Position numbers and translations under genes: made by a program
DNA from: Archivesica marissinica
Taxonomy: Eukaryota > Mollusca > Bivalvia > Venerida > Vesicomyidae
Direction: 5' to 3'
Assembly (NCBI GenBank): GCA_014843695.1
Contig: CM026401.1
Span: 47,581,486-47,645,485, forward strand
DNA length: 64,000 nt
Notes under the pieces: model-generated
Told to the model about the DNA's origin: nothing
Seen by the model: the letters and a program-made list of their open reading frames with translations, nothing else
Databases searched by the model: none
Part shown: positions 11,351 to 22,226 of the stretch, one piece after another
How positions within the stretch are numbered: the first letter of the stretch is position 1
How the letters are laid out: every line of letters begins with the position of its first letter

Positions 11351-11351
11351 A

Positions 11352-11565
11352 GTAAATGCCGAGTGGTTACCGTTTCAAATCCCTTCCGCTCAGGTTCGAT
11401 TCCCACTGAGGGCGTTGAATTCTTTCAAGTGAGAAAGCTTCCCCTCCGACTGGCTTGCGGTAGGTCGGTGGTTCTACTCAGGAGTCTGTCTGTGCCGGCA
11501 GTACTGCTCGGAGGGGGGTCTTCCTCCACCAATAATAGCTGGAGAATTGCAATACAAGAGTAGCC
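11352..11565 (+). mobile_element. tRNA-derived SINE (family F)
   Basis: The head has GCCGAGTGGTTACCGTTTC and the B box AGGTTCGATTCCCACTGAGG. The body has CTGGCTTGCGGTAGGTCGGT, then CTTCCTCCACCAATAATAGC. An inverted copy is at 25890-26105. Confidence 0.85.
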
Positions 11566-11938
11566 CGTTTATGTTTTCATACTATAATTAACAGATACAT
11601 ACTGTCCTGGAAAGATAAAGAAAATATTAGACATAAGTCCACATAAGATAATTTAGGTGGGTCGTTTATCATGTCGAGTTATCTAGACCTTTTAATCGTA
11701 TAATATACGATATATTATGTAGCATAGAAAAACAGGTATACTGGTACGTATCGTCTTTATGGGAAAAAATTACGAATCCAGCGAGTATCGAACCAATGGC
11801 CTACGGTATATACTGACATCGGACCTGACAACTGAGCTATGTAAACTTACCTATCCAGGTAAATATGGTCGAATGCATATGCTTACATTTATCAAATTAT
11901 CATTCGACACTATAAATGCGATATTGAGGACGATACCA

Positions 11939-12212
11939 ACAGACGGATCTGTAGTCCAGTGGTAACACGCTGGACTGGTAATACAGGGATCGCAGGTTCG
12001 ATCTACCGTCTGACCATAATAAAATTAACAGTCTTTCAGATGGGACGTTAAACCGAGGTCTCGTGTTGGTGCTTTACACCGTGCACGTAAAAGAACCAGA
12101 AGAGATTCTGGAATTGGTCTCTGTCTGTATCATTGTACTATCCTCCAACAATCTAAAATAACTAATCTCTTCAGGAGGCGTCGATAAATAAACATTAAAA
12201 CACACACAGGAC
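11939..12212 (+). mobile_element. tRNA-Thr-like SINE (family D), full length
   Basis: The head folds like a tRNA: acceptor arms CAGACGG / CCGTCTG, A-box region GTAGTCCAGTGGTAACACG, a CTGGTAA loop consistent with a GGT anticodon, and B box GCAGGTTCGATCTACC. The body follows (TTTCAGATGGGACGTTAAAC, CCGTGCACGTAAAAGAACC), then a tail with TCTAAAATAACTAATCTCTT and ATAAATAAAC. It is a SINE and not a working tRNA gene, because the same body recurs at 32300-32576. Confidence 0.87.
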
Positions 12213-12521
12213 GATACCATTACACTAAAATAACAAGCTTTTATTTTCACTAAGTGATTGTATCTCATTATACCTGGTCGATACCAACTACCTGGATCAC
12301 CTATATTGAGTTTATTTTATTGGATTTCTGTTTATATACATATTTCACGTTCATGTCGCGTTGGACCAATACATCCTATTATAGTATATATACATGTATA
12401 CAAATATATTTATTAATTTTTATATAGAGAAGGAATTGGGTTTGAAAGCAAGAGAGCAAAAGAAGATATGAATACTTCTCGTGTAGTTTACAAATATTAG
12501 GACCAACAATAATGACGCCAT

Positions 12522-12752
12522 TGTGGAAGTCGTGATAGCGCAGTGGATGCGCGTTCCCTTCAGGTGCATAAGGACTGGAGTTCGAGCCCCGCTGGAGCCA
12601 TTACGATTGTTCCCTTAGGCAAGGCATTTAAATTCCACATTGCCTCTTCTCTCTTTCATGTCGATGGATTCCATCCGGAATGAGGTCTCGAGAGTGATTA
12701 ATACAAGTTGAAAGAACTTGTTTCGCAATCGAGCTCAAATAAATTTGTATAA
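12522..12752 (+). mobile_element. SINE family A with 14-bp target-site duplication
   Basis: The complete copy is flanked by AATAATGACGCCAT at 12508-12521 and again at 12753-12766. The head GTGGAAGTCGTGATAGCGCA and tail AAATAAATTTGTAT define the family ends. Confidence 0.93.
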
Positions 12753-12920
12753 AATAATGACGCCATAAATTATACTTTTTACAAATTGTCATGATTTTAT
12801 TTCTTGCAAAGTTTGCATAATTGTAAACATACAAACAATCGACACTTGTACTATCTTGTCTACAATATGGTCACAATGAGCCGTGGCGCCTGAGCCATTA
12901 TTCCACACCCCCAGTGCCCT

Positions 12921-13038
12921 TTGCCTCTTCTCTCTCCCTCGTGGCAATGGATTCCATCAGGAATGAAGTCTCGCGAGTGATTAATATAAGTTGTAATAAC
13001 TTGTTTTGCAATCAAGCTAAAATAAATGTGTATAAACT
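12921..13038 (+). repeat. SINE family A 3' half
   Basis: From GCCTCTTCTCTCTCCCTCGT to AAAATAAATGTGTATAAACT. It is followed without a gap by the array at 13040. Confidence 0.85.
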
Positions 13039-13039
13039 A

Positions 13040-13770
13040 CAACCCCAGTGGGTTTCTAACCTACAGCAGTGTTCCACACCCCCAGTGGGTTTAGAACCTA
13101 CAGCAGTGTTCCACAACCCCAGTGGGTTTCGAACCTACATCAGTGTTCCACACCCCCAATGGGTTTCGAACCTACATCAGTGTTCCACAACCCCAGTGGG
13201 TTTTGAACCTACATCAGTGTTCCACCCACCCAGTGGGTTTTGAACCTACATCAGTGTTCCACAACCCCAGTGGGTTTCGAACCTCCATCAGTGTTCCACA
13301 CCCCCAGTGGGTTTTGAACCTACATCAGTGTTCCACACCCCCAGTGGGTTTTGAACCTACATCAGTGTTCCACACCCCCAGTGGGTTTCGAACCTACATC
13401 AGTGTTCCACACCCCCAGTGGGTTTTGAACCTACATCAGTGTTCCACAACCCCAGTGGGTTTCGAACCTACATCAGTTTTCCACACCTCCAGTGGGTTTT
13501 GAAACGACAGCAGTGTTCCACACCTCCAGTGGGTTTTGAAACGACAGCAGTGTTCCACACCCCCAGTGGGTTTTGAACCTACATCAGTGTTCCACCCACC
13601 CAGTGGGTTTCGAACCTACAGCAGTGTTCCACACCTCCAGTGGGTTTTGAACCTACAGCAGTGTTCCACACCTCCAGTGGGTTTCGAACCTACAGCAGTG
13701 TTCCACACCTCCAGTGGGTTTTGAACCTACAGCAGTGTTCCACACCCCCAGTGGGATTCAAACTTACAGT
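13040..13770 (-). repeat. 36-37 bp minisatellite carrying a tRNA B-box, about 20 copies
   Basis: The + strand unit is CACCCCCAGTGGGTTTCGAA then CCTACATCAGTGTTC. On the - strand each copy has GGTTCGAAACCCACTGG, a near-perfect Pol III B box. The right end (13740-13815) continues into the family F SINE head (GACCATTACTACTCGGCCAA), so the array arose from that SINE's B-box region. The + strand frames are translations of the repeat. Confidence 0.93.
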
Positions 13771-13932
13771 GATTTGAAGACAACGACCATTACTACTCGG
13801 CCAAGGAGGCCTTACAGCGGTGACGGGCAAGTGGTTTGAAAGGAATTATGTTTGAAAGGAAGAGAGCAAAATAAGATGTGGATAATTCTTGTGTAGTTTA
13901 CAAATTTTAGAGCCAACAATAATGACACCATT

Positions 13933-16900
13933 TACGATAGAATTGGAACGTAGTTCCAATTCTATCGTAGTTCCAATTCTATCGTAGGTCCAATTCTATC
14001 GTAGGTCCAATTCTATCGTAGTTCCAATTCTATCGCAGCTCCAAGGTCCAATTCTATAGTAGTTCCAATTCTATCGCAGCTCCAATTCTATGGTAGTTCC
14101 AATTCTATGGTAGCTCCAATTCTATGGTAGCTCCAATTCTGTGGTAGCTCCAATTCTATCGTAGCTCCAATTCTATCGTATGTCCAATTCTATCATAGCT
14201 CCAAGGTCCAATTCTATCGTAGCTCCAAGGTCCAATTCTATCGTAGCTCCAATTCTATCGTAGCTCCAAGGTCCAATTCTATCGTAGGTCCAAGGTCCAA
14301 TTCTATCGTAGGTCCAATTCTATCGTAGCTCCAAGGTCCAATTCTATCGTAGGTCCAATTCTATCGTAGCTCCAATTCTATGGTAGCTCCAATTCTATCG
14401 TAGCTCCAAGGTCCAATTCTATGGTAGCTCCAATTCTATGGTAGCTCCAATTCTATGGTAGCTCCAATTCTATGGTAGGTCCAATTCTATGGTAGCTCCA
14501 ATTCTATGGTAGCTCCAATTCTATCATAGGTCCAATTCTATCGTAGCTCCAATTCTATCGTAGCTCCAAGGTCCAATTCTATCGTAGGTCCAATTCTGTC
14601 GTAGCTCCAATTCTATGGTAGTTCCAATTCTATCGTAGGTCCATTTCTATCGTAGTTCCAATTCTATCGTAGGTCCGATTCTATCGTAGGTCCAATTCTA
14701 TCGTAGGTCCAATTCTATCGTAGGTCCAATTCTATCGTAGTTCCAATTCTATCGCAGCTCCAAGGTCCAATTCTATGGTAGCTCCAATTCTATGGTAGTT
14801 CCAATTCTATCGCAGCTCCAATTCTATGGTAGTTCCAATTCTATGGTAGCTCCAATTCTATGGTAGCTCCAATTCTGTGGTAGCTCCAATTCTATCGTAG
14901 CTCCAAGTTCCAATTCTATCGTATGTCCAATTCTATCATAGCTCCAAGGTCCAATTCTATCGTATGTCCAATTCTATCATAGCTCCAATTCTATCGTATG
15001 TCCAATTCTATCATAGCTCCAATTATATCATAGCTCCAAGGTCCAATTCTATCGTAGGTCCAATTCTATCGTAGGTCCAATTCTATCGTAGCTCCAATTC
15101 TATGGTAGCTCCAATTCTGTGGTAGCTCCAATTCTATCGTAGCTCCAAGTTCCAATTCTATCGTATGTCCAATTCTATCATAGCTCCAAGGTCCAATTCT
15201 ATCGTAGCTCCAAGGTCCAATTCTATCGTAGCTCCAAGGTCCAATTCTATGGTAGTTCCAATTCTATCGTAGGTCCAATTCTATGGTAGCTCCAATTCTA
15301 TGGTAGCTCCAATTCTATCGTAGCTCCAAGGTCCAATTCTATGGTAGCTCCAATTCTATGGTAGCTCCAATTCTATGGTAGGTCCAATTCTATGGTAGCT
15401 CCAATTCTATGGTAGCTCCAATTCTATGGTAGCTCCAATTCTATCATAGGTCCAATTCTATCGTAGCTCCAATTCTATCGTAGGTCCAATTCTATCGTAG
15501 GTCCAATTCTGTCGTAGCTCCAATTCTATGGTAGTTCCAATTCTATTGTAGGTCCAATTCTATCGTAGTTCCAATTCTATCGCAGCTCCAAGGTCCAATT
15601 CTATGGTAGCTCCAATTCTATTGTAGCTCCAATTCTATGGTAGGTCCAATTCTATGGTAGCTCCAATTCTATGGTAGCTCCAATTCTATGGTAGCTCCAA
15701 GGTCCAATTCTATCATAGGTCCAATTCTATCGTAGCTCCAATTCTATCGTAGCTCCAATTCTATCGTAGGTCCAATTCTGTCGTAGCTCCAATTCTATGG
15801 TAGTTCCAATTCTATCGTAGGTCCAATTCTATCGTAGTTCCAATTCTATCGTAGGTCCGATTCTATCGTAGGTCCAATTCTATCGTATGTCCAATTCTAT
15901 CATAGCTCCAATTATATCATAGCTCCAAGGTCCAATTCTATCGTAGGTCCAATTCTATCGTAGGTCCAATTCTATCGTAGCTCCAATTCTGTGGTAGCTC
16001 CAATTCTATCGTAGCTCCAAGTTCCAATTCTATCGTATGTCCAATTCTATCATAGCTCCAAGGTCCAATTCTATCGTAGCTCCAATTCTATCGTAGCTCC
16101 AAGGTCCAATTCTATGGTAGTTCCAATTCTATCGTAGGTCCAATTCTATGGTAGCTCCAATTCTATGGTAGCTCCAATTCTATCGTAGCTCCAAGGTCCA
16201 ATTCTATGGTAGCTCCAATTCTATGGTAGCTCCAATTCTATGGTAGGTCCAATTCTATGGTAGCTCCAATTCTATGGTAGCTCCAATTCTATGGTAGCTC
16301 CAATTCTATCATAGGTCCAATTCTATCGTAGCTCCAATTCTATCGTAGGTCCAATTCTATCGTAGGTCCAATTCTGTCGTAGCTCCAATTCTATGGTAGT
16401 TCCAATTCTATTGTAGGTCCAATTCTATCGTAGTTCCAATTCTATCGCAGCTCCAAGGTCCAATTCTATGGTAGCTCCAATTCTATTGTAGCTCCAATTC
16501 TATGGTAGGTCCAATTCTATGGTAGCTCCAATTCTATGGTAGCTCCAATTCTATGGTAGCTCCAAGGTCCAATTCTATCATAGGTCCAATTCTATCGTAG
16601 CTCCAATTCTATCGTAGCTCCAAGGTCCAATTCTATCGTAGGTCCAATTCTGTCGTAGCTCCAATTCTATGGTAGTTCCAATTCTATCGTAGGTCCAATT
16701 CTATCGTAGTTCCAATTCTATCGTAGGTCCGATTCTATCGTAGGTCCAATTCTATCGTAGGTCCAATTCTATCGTAGGTCCAATTCTATGGTAGTTCCAA
16801 TTCTATCGCAGCTCCAAGGTCCAATTCTATGGTAGCTCCAATTCTATGGTAGTTCCAATTCTATCGCAGCTCCAATTCTATGGTAGTTCCAATTCTATGG

Positions 16901-19900
16901 TAGCTCCAATTCTATGGTAGCTCCAATTCTGTGGTAGCTCCAATTCTATCGTAGCTCCAAGTTCCAATTCTATCGTATGTCCAATTCTATCATAGCTCCA
17001 AGGTCCAATTCTATCGTAGGTCCAATTCTATCGTAGTTCCAATTCTATCGTAGGTCCAATTCTATCGTAGTTCCAATTCTATCGCAGCTCCAAGGTCCAA
17101 TTCTATGGTAGCTCCAATTCTATCGTAGCTCCAATTCTATGGTAGGTCCAATTCTATGGTAGGTCCAATTCTATGGTAGCTCCAAGGTCCAATTCTATCA
17201 TAGGTCCAATTCTATCGTAGCTCCAATTCTATCGTAGCTCCAAGGTCCAATTCTATCGTAGGTCCAATTCTGTCGTAGCTCCAATTCTATGGTAGTTCCA
17301 ATTCTATCGTAGGTCCAATTCTATCGTAGTTCCAATTCTATCGTAGGTCCGATTCTATCGTAGGTCCAATTCTATCGTAGGTCCAATTCTATCGTAGGTC
17401 CAATTCTATCGTAGTTCCAATTCTATCACAGCTCCAATTCTATGGTAGTTCCAATTCTATCGCAGCTCCAAGGTCCAATTCTATGGTAGTTCCAATTCTA
17501 TGGTAGCTCCAATTCTATGGTAGCTCCAATTCTGTGGTAGCTCCAATTCTATCGTAGCTCCAAGTTCCAATTCTATCGTATGTCCAATTCTATCATAGCT
17601 CCAAGGTCCAATTCTATCGTATGTCCAATTCTATCATAGCTCCAAGTTCCAATTCTATCGTATGTCCAATTCTATAATAGCTCCAAGGTCCAATTCTATC
17701 ATAGCTCCAAGGTCCAATTCTATCGTAGGTCCAAGGTCCAATTCTATCGTAGGTCCAATTCTATCGTAGGTCCAATTCTATGGTAGCTCCAATTCTGTGG
17801 TAGCTCCAATTCTATCGTAGCTCCAAGTTCCAATTCTATCGTATGTCCAATTCTATCATAGCTCCAATTCTATCGTAGCTCCAATTCTATCGTAGCTCCA
17901 AGGTCCAATTCTATGGTAGTTCCAATTCTATCGTAGCTCCAAGGTCCAATTCTATCGTAGGTCCAATTCTATCGTAGCTCCAATTCTATGGTAGCTCCAA
18001 TTCTATCGTAGCTCCAAGGTCCAATTCTATGGTAGCTCCAATTCTATGGTAGCTCCAATTCTATGGTAGCTCCAATTCTATGGTAGCTCCAAGGTCCAAT
18101 TCTATCATAGGTCCAATTCTATCGTAGCTCCAATTCTATCGTAGCTCCAATTCTATCATAGGTCCAATTCTGTCGTAGCTCCAATTCTATGGTAGTTCCA
18201 ATTCTATTGTAGGTCCAATTCTATCGTAGTTCCAATTCTATCGTAGGTCCGATTCTATCGTAGGTCCAATTCTATGGTAGCTCCAATTCTATGGTAGGTC
18301 CAATTCTATCGTAGTTCCAATTCTATCGTAGCTCCAATTCTATGGTAGGTCCAATTCTATGGTAGCTCCAATTCTATCATAGGTCCAATTCTATCGTAGT
18401 TCCAATTCTATCGTAGGTCCAATTCTATCGTAGTTCCAATTCTATCGTAGGTCCAATTCTATCGTAGGTCCAATTCTATCGTAGTTCCAATTCTATCGTA
18501 GGTCCAATTCTATGGTAGGTCCAATTCTATGGTAGGTCCAATTCTATGGTAGGTCCAATTCTATCGTAGGTCCAATTCTATCGTAGTTCCAATTCTATCG
18601 TAGGTCCAATTCTATCGTAGTTCCAATTCTATCATAGGTCCAATTCTATCGTAGGTCTAATTCTATCGTAGGTCCAATTATATCGTAGCTCCAATTCTAT
18701 CGTAGGTCCAATTCTATCGTAGGTCCAATTCTATCGTAGCTCCAATTTTATCGTAGCTCCAATTCTATCGTAGCTCCAAGTTCCAATTCTATCGTATGTC
18801 CAATTCTATCATAGCTCCAAGGTCCAATTCTATCGTAGTTCCAATTCTATCGTAGGTCCAATTCTATCGTAGGTCCAATTCTATCGTAGTTCCAATTCTA
18901 TCGTAGGTCCAATTCTATGGTAGGTCCAATTCTATGGTAGGTCCAATTCTATGGTAGGTCCAATTCTATCGTAGGTCCAATTCTATCGTAGTTCCAATTC
19001 TATCGTAGGTCCAATTCTATCGTAGTTCCAATTCTATCATAGGTCCAATTCTATCGTAGGTCTAATTCTATCGTAGGTCCAATTATATCGTAGCTCCAAT
19101 TCTATCGTAGGTCCAATTCTATCGTAGGTCCAATTCTATCGTAGCTCCAATTTTATCGTAGCTCCAATTCTATCGTAGCTCCAAGTTCCAATTCTATCGT
19201 ATGTCCAATTCTATCATAGCTCCAAGGTCCAATTCTATCGTAGCTCCAAGGTCCAATTCTATCGTAGCTCCAAGGTCCAATTCTATCGTAGCTCCAAGGT
19301 CCAATTCTATCGTAGGTCCAATTCTATCTTAGTTCCAATTCTATCGTAGGTCCGATTCTATCGTAGCTCCAATTCTATCGTAGCTCCAATTCTGTCGTAG
19401 CTCCAATTCTATCGTAGGTCCAATTCTATGGTAGTTCCAATTCTATGGTAGTTCCAATTCTATCGTAGCTCCAATTCTATCGTAGCTCCAAGGTCCAATT
19501 CTGTCGTAGCTCCAATTCTATCGTAGCTCCAATTCTATCGTAGTTCCAATTCTATGGTAGTTCCAATTCTATCGTAGTTCCAATTCTATCGTAGGTCCAA
19601 TTCTATCATAGCTCCAAGTTCCAATTCTATCGTAGCTCCAATTCTATCGTAGCTCCAATTCTATCGTAGTTCCAATTCTATCGTAGCTCCAAGGTCCAAT
19701 TCTATCGTAGTTCCAATTCTATCGTAGGTCCAATTCTATCGTAGCTCCAAGTTCCAATTCTATCATAGGTCCAATTCTATCGTAGCTCCAATTCTATCGT
19801 AGTTCCAATTCTATCGTAGCTCCAAGGTCCAATTCTATCGTAGTTCCAATTCTATCGTAGGTCCAATTCTATCGTAGCTCCAAGTTCCAATTCTATCATA

Positions 19901-20370
19901 GGTCCAATTCTATCGTAGCTCCAATTCTATCGTAGTTCCAATTCTATCGTAGCTCCAAGGTCCAATTCTATCGTAGTTCCAATTCTATCGTAGGTCCAAT
20001 TCTATCGTAGCTCCAAGTTCCAATTCTATCATAGGTCCAATTCTATCGTAGTTCCAATTCTATCGTAGGTCCAATTCTATCGTAGTTCCAATTCTATCGT
20101 AGGTCCAATTCTATCGTAGGTCCAATTCTATCGTAGTTCCAATTCTATGGTAGTTCCAATTTTATGGTAGGTCCAATTCTATGGTAGCTCCAATTCTATC
20201 GTAGGTCCAATTCTATCGTAGGGCCAATTCTATCGTAGTTCCAATTCTATCGTAGGTCCAATTCTATCGTAGTTCCAATTCTATCATAGCTCCAATTCTA
20301 TCGTAGGTCCAATTCTATCGTAGGTCCAATTCTATCGTAGCTCCAAGTTCCAATTCTATCGTAGCTCCAA
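13933..20370. repeat. 6.4-kb 17-bp minisatellite (TCCAATTCTATCGTAGC)
   Basis: The unit is TCCAATTCTATCGTAG plus C, G or T; TCGT alternates with TGGT and TCAT. Seven-base remnants TCCAAGG occur at irregular spacing. Longer blocks of several hundred bases recur nearly unchanged (for example around 15040-15480 and 15960-16400). The left edge is a hairpin, TACGATAGAATTGGAAC GTA GTTCCAATTCTATCGTA. No frame of gene-like composition exists. Confidence 0.95.
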
Positions 20371-20465
20371 TTCTCCGTAACAGATCATAACCGCAATGAA
20401 ATTAATGGGCATACATCAACTTTAACATGTTTATACAAATTTTAGGGCCAACAATAATGACACCA

Positions 20466-20780
20466 GTTACGATAGAATTGGAACGTAGTTCCAATTCTAT
20501 CGTAGGTCCAATTCTATCGTAGTTCCAATTCTATCGTAGGTCCAATTCTATCGTAGTTCCAATTCTATGGTAGCTCCAATTCTATCGTAGGTCCAATTCT
20601 ATCGTAGTTCCAATTCTATGGTAGCTCCAATTCTATCGTAGGTCCAATTCTATCGTAGTTCCAATTCTATGGTAGCTCCAATTCTATCGTAGGTCCAATT
20701 CTATCGTAGTTCCAATTCTATCGTAGGTCCAATTCTATCGTAGCTCCAAGTTCCAATTCTATCGTAGCTCCAATTCTCCG
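20466..20780. repeat. Second, short copy of the 17-bp array with duplicated flanks
   Basis: It starts with the same hairpin, preceded by GCCAACAATAATGACACCA as at 13912-13930. It ends with the same right flank (TCCGTAACAGATCATAACCG, then ATGAAATTAATGGGCATACA) found at 20368-20410. This is a duplicated array-plus-flank unit. Confidence 0.92.
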
Positions 20781-20869
20781 TAACAGATCATAACCGCAAT
20801 GAAATTAATGGGCATACATCAACTTTAACATGTTTATACGTATCTGAATTCAGTATTATATACCAGTCC

Positions 20870-21465
20870 CTTAAAGCGACACTACATCATAGAAAATGAA
20901 ATTTCTACAGAATGTATTTTCCTATATATGGTATAATTTTTTTCCAAATATTTGCCTCAAAAAAAGTATTTCATCTAATAAACAAGCGTCGTATACGCGA
21001 TTTGTTGACATAACAAAATAATGTAAACAGGATCGACATCCACGCGTAATACAATATATATAACACATGATTTATGGTACAGATTTACCGTTATATCTCA
21101 CATTTGTATCTGTGGATATTTATTTGTAGACTAATCTTAGTTAAATTACCTCTAAGCGGCATTATTCTCGCGTTTAGTATTGACCCAGATGACAAACACA
21201 CGTCAATTCAGGAACATGGATGACCGTTATATGAAATCCTACTTTCAATTTTGAAAGTTTATAGACCACAAAAAACACTGTTTATTGATTCAATGATAGT
21301 GTTTGAATGTATTGGGAAGAATTTGTAGTAGCAGTGCATTTATGTGAAAACATGCATTGTATTTGCTTTTAGCGCTTTAATAAACATCATTGTTACCATA
21401 GTTACAAAATGCATTTTTTTTGTCATTCCGACATATAATGATGAGTCTCTCCGTTTACATTAAAG
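20870..21465. mobile_element. About 0.55-kb TIR element (TTAAAGCGACACTA ends)
   Basis: Co-linear with the copy at 34655-35190 over most of its length (TAATAAACAAGCGTCGTATA, GTTGACATAACAAAATAATG, AACACTGTTTATTGATTCAA). The right end has drifted. No transposase frame was seen. Confidence 0.85.
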
Positions 21466-21779
21466 TCCCTAAATGTGCTTACTTTCTGCACATTCTGCAC
21501 AAGATTAATGTGTTTACGTAGAACATTCTGCACAACGAGATTTTCTAGGGAGCCTGTGATTAGAAATCGTGAATTATGGTCTCATATTTCCATCTCACAT
21601 TAATAATTAATTCAGATTTTTAACGAATATTTTGAAGATGTGCCCACAGATGAAGCGGTTTTAGCTAAATTGATATGTATCAATTACTTCCCTTTATGAA
21701 AATTTACTTACAAAATAATCAATAACTTTGCAATAACGGGGGCATTACTAAAGTAAAAAATCGGGGTAAATTTGCGTAA

Positions 21780-21858
21780 ATCTAAAATGACTAATCTCTT
21801 CAGGAGGCGTCGCTCATATGGGCAACCGGTAGCGACGATAAATAAACGTAAAACACAA
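21780..21858 (+). repeat. SINE family D tail fragment
   Basis: TCTAAAATGACTAATCTCTT to AATAAACGTAAAACAC, as at 5461-5541. Confidence 0.8.
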
Positions 21859-21919
21859 ATTTGCGTATGAATTACTGTTTTGTTTTTCCAAATTGAAGAA
21901 AAGAAATAAATTAAGGGAC

Positions 21920-21925
21920 TTTAAT
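21920..21925 (-). promoter_or_regulatory. Possible caspase poly(A) signal (ATTAAA)
   Basis: ATTAAA on the - strand about 175 bases after the caspase stop. It is the first plausible hexamer I saw; no transcript end can be proven from sequence. Confidence 0.35.
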
Positions 21926-22100
21926 GAAACCTACAGTCACCAATTACACATCTCGTGGACTTGGTGCAAAACTGTTCTGCCTTCTTTAGATATTTGCACA
22001 AACAACAATTTCGTGCTGAACCCTCAAATTTTACAATTTTGTATTCCTCCGGCAATTGGTAACCAGCACTGCAATTAAAATGTTACAGCTGGTTTCCGAG

Positions 22101-22226
22101 TCACCATTGTGACTGTATACGTGGTCGTACGATTGGATTCAGGAACCAGGTCTTGGTGAGCATGACTTGAGGGGCAGGGATCTGGACACCTTGGTGACTG
22201 ATGTTCCTAGACACCTGGTCATTAAC
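22101..22226 (-). CDS. Caspase coding exon 10 (end of p10, stop)
   Basis: The acceptor TCTGATTCAG is followed in phase 0 by VNDQVSRNISHQ, then VQIPAPQVMLTKTWFLNP and TGA at 22103-22101. This is the usual last p10 strand region (residues 436-476). The longer tail after WFLNP has no family match that I recall. Confidence 0.93.
   Translation of the reverse strand, partial: VNDQVSRNISHQGVQIPAPQVMLTKTWFLNPIVRPRIQSQW

Noticed and set aside
11759..11965. 68-codon + strand frame near a tRNA-like sequence
   Set aside because: Short, no domain, runs into the family D SINE head.
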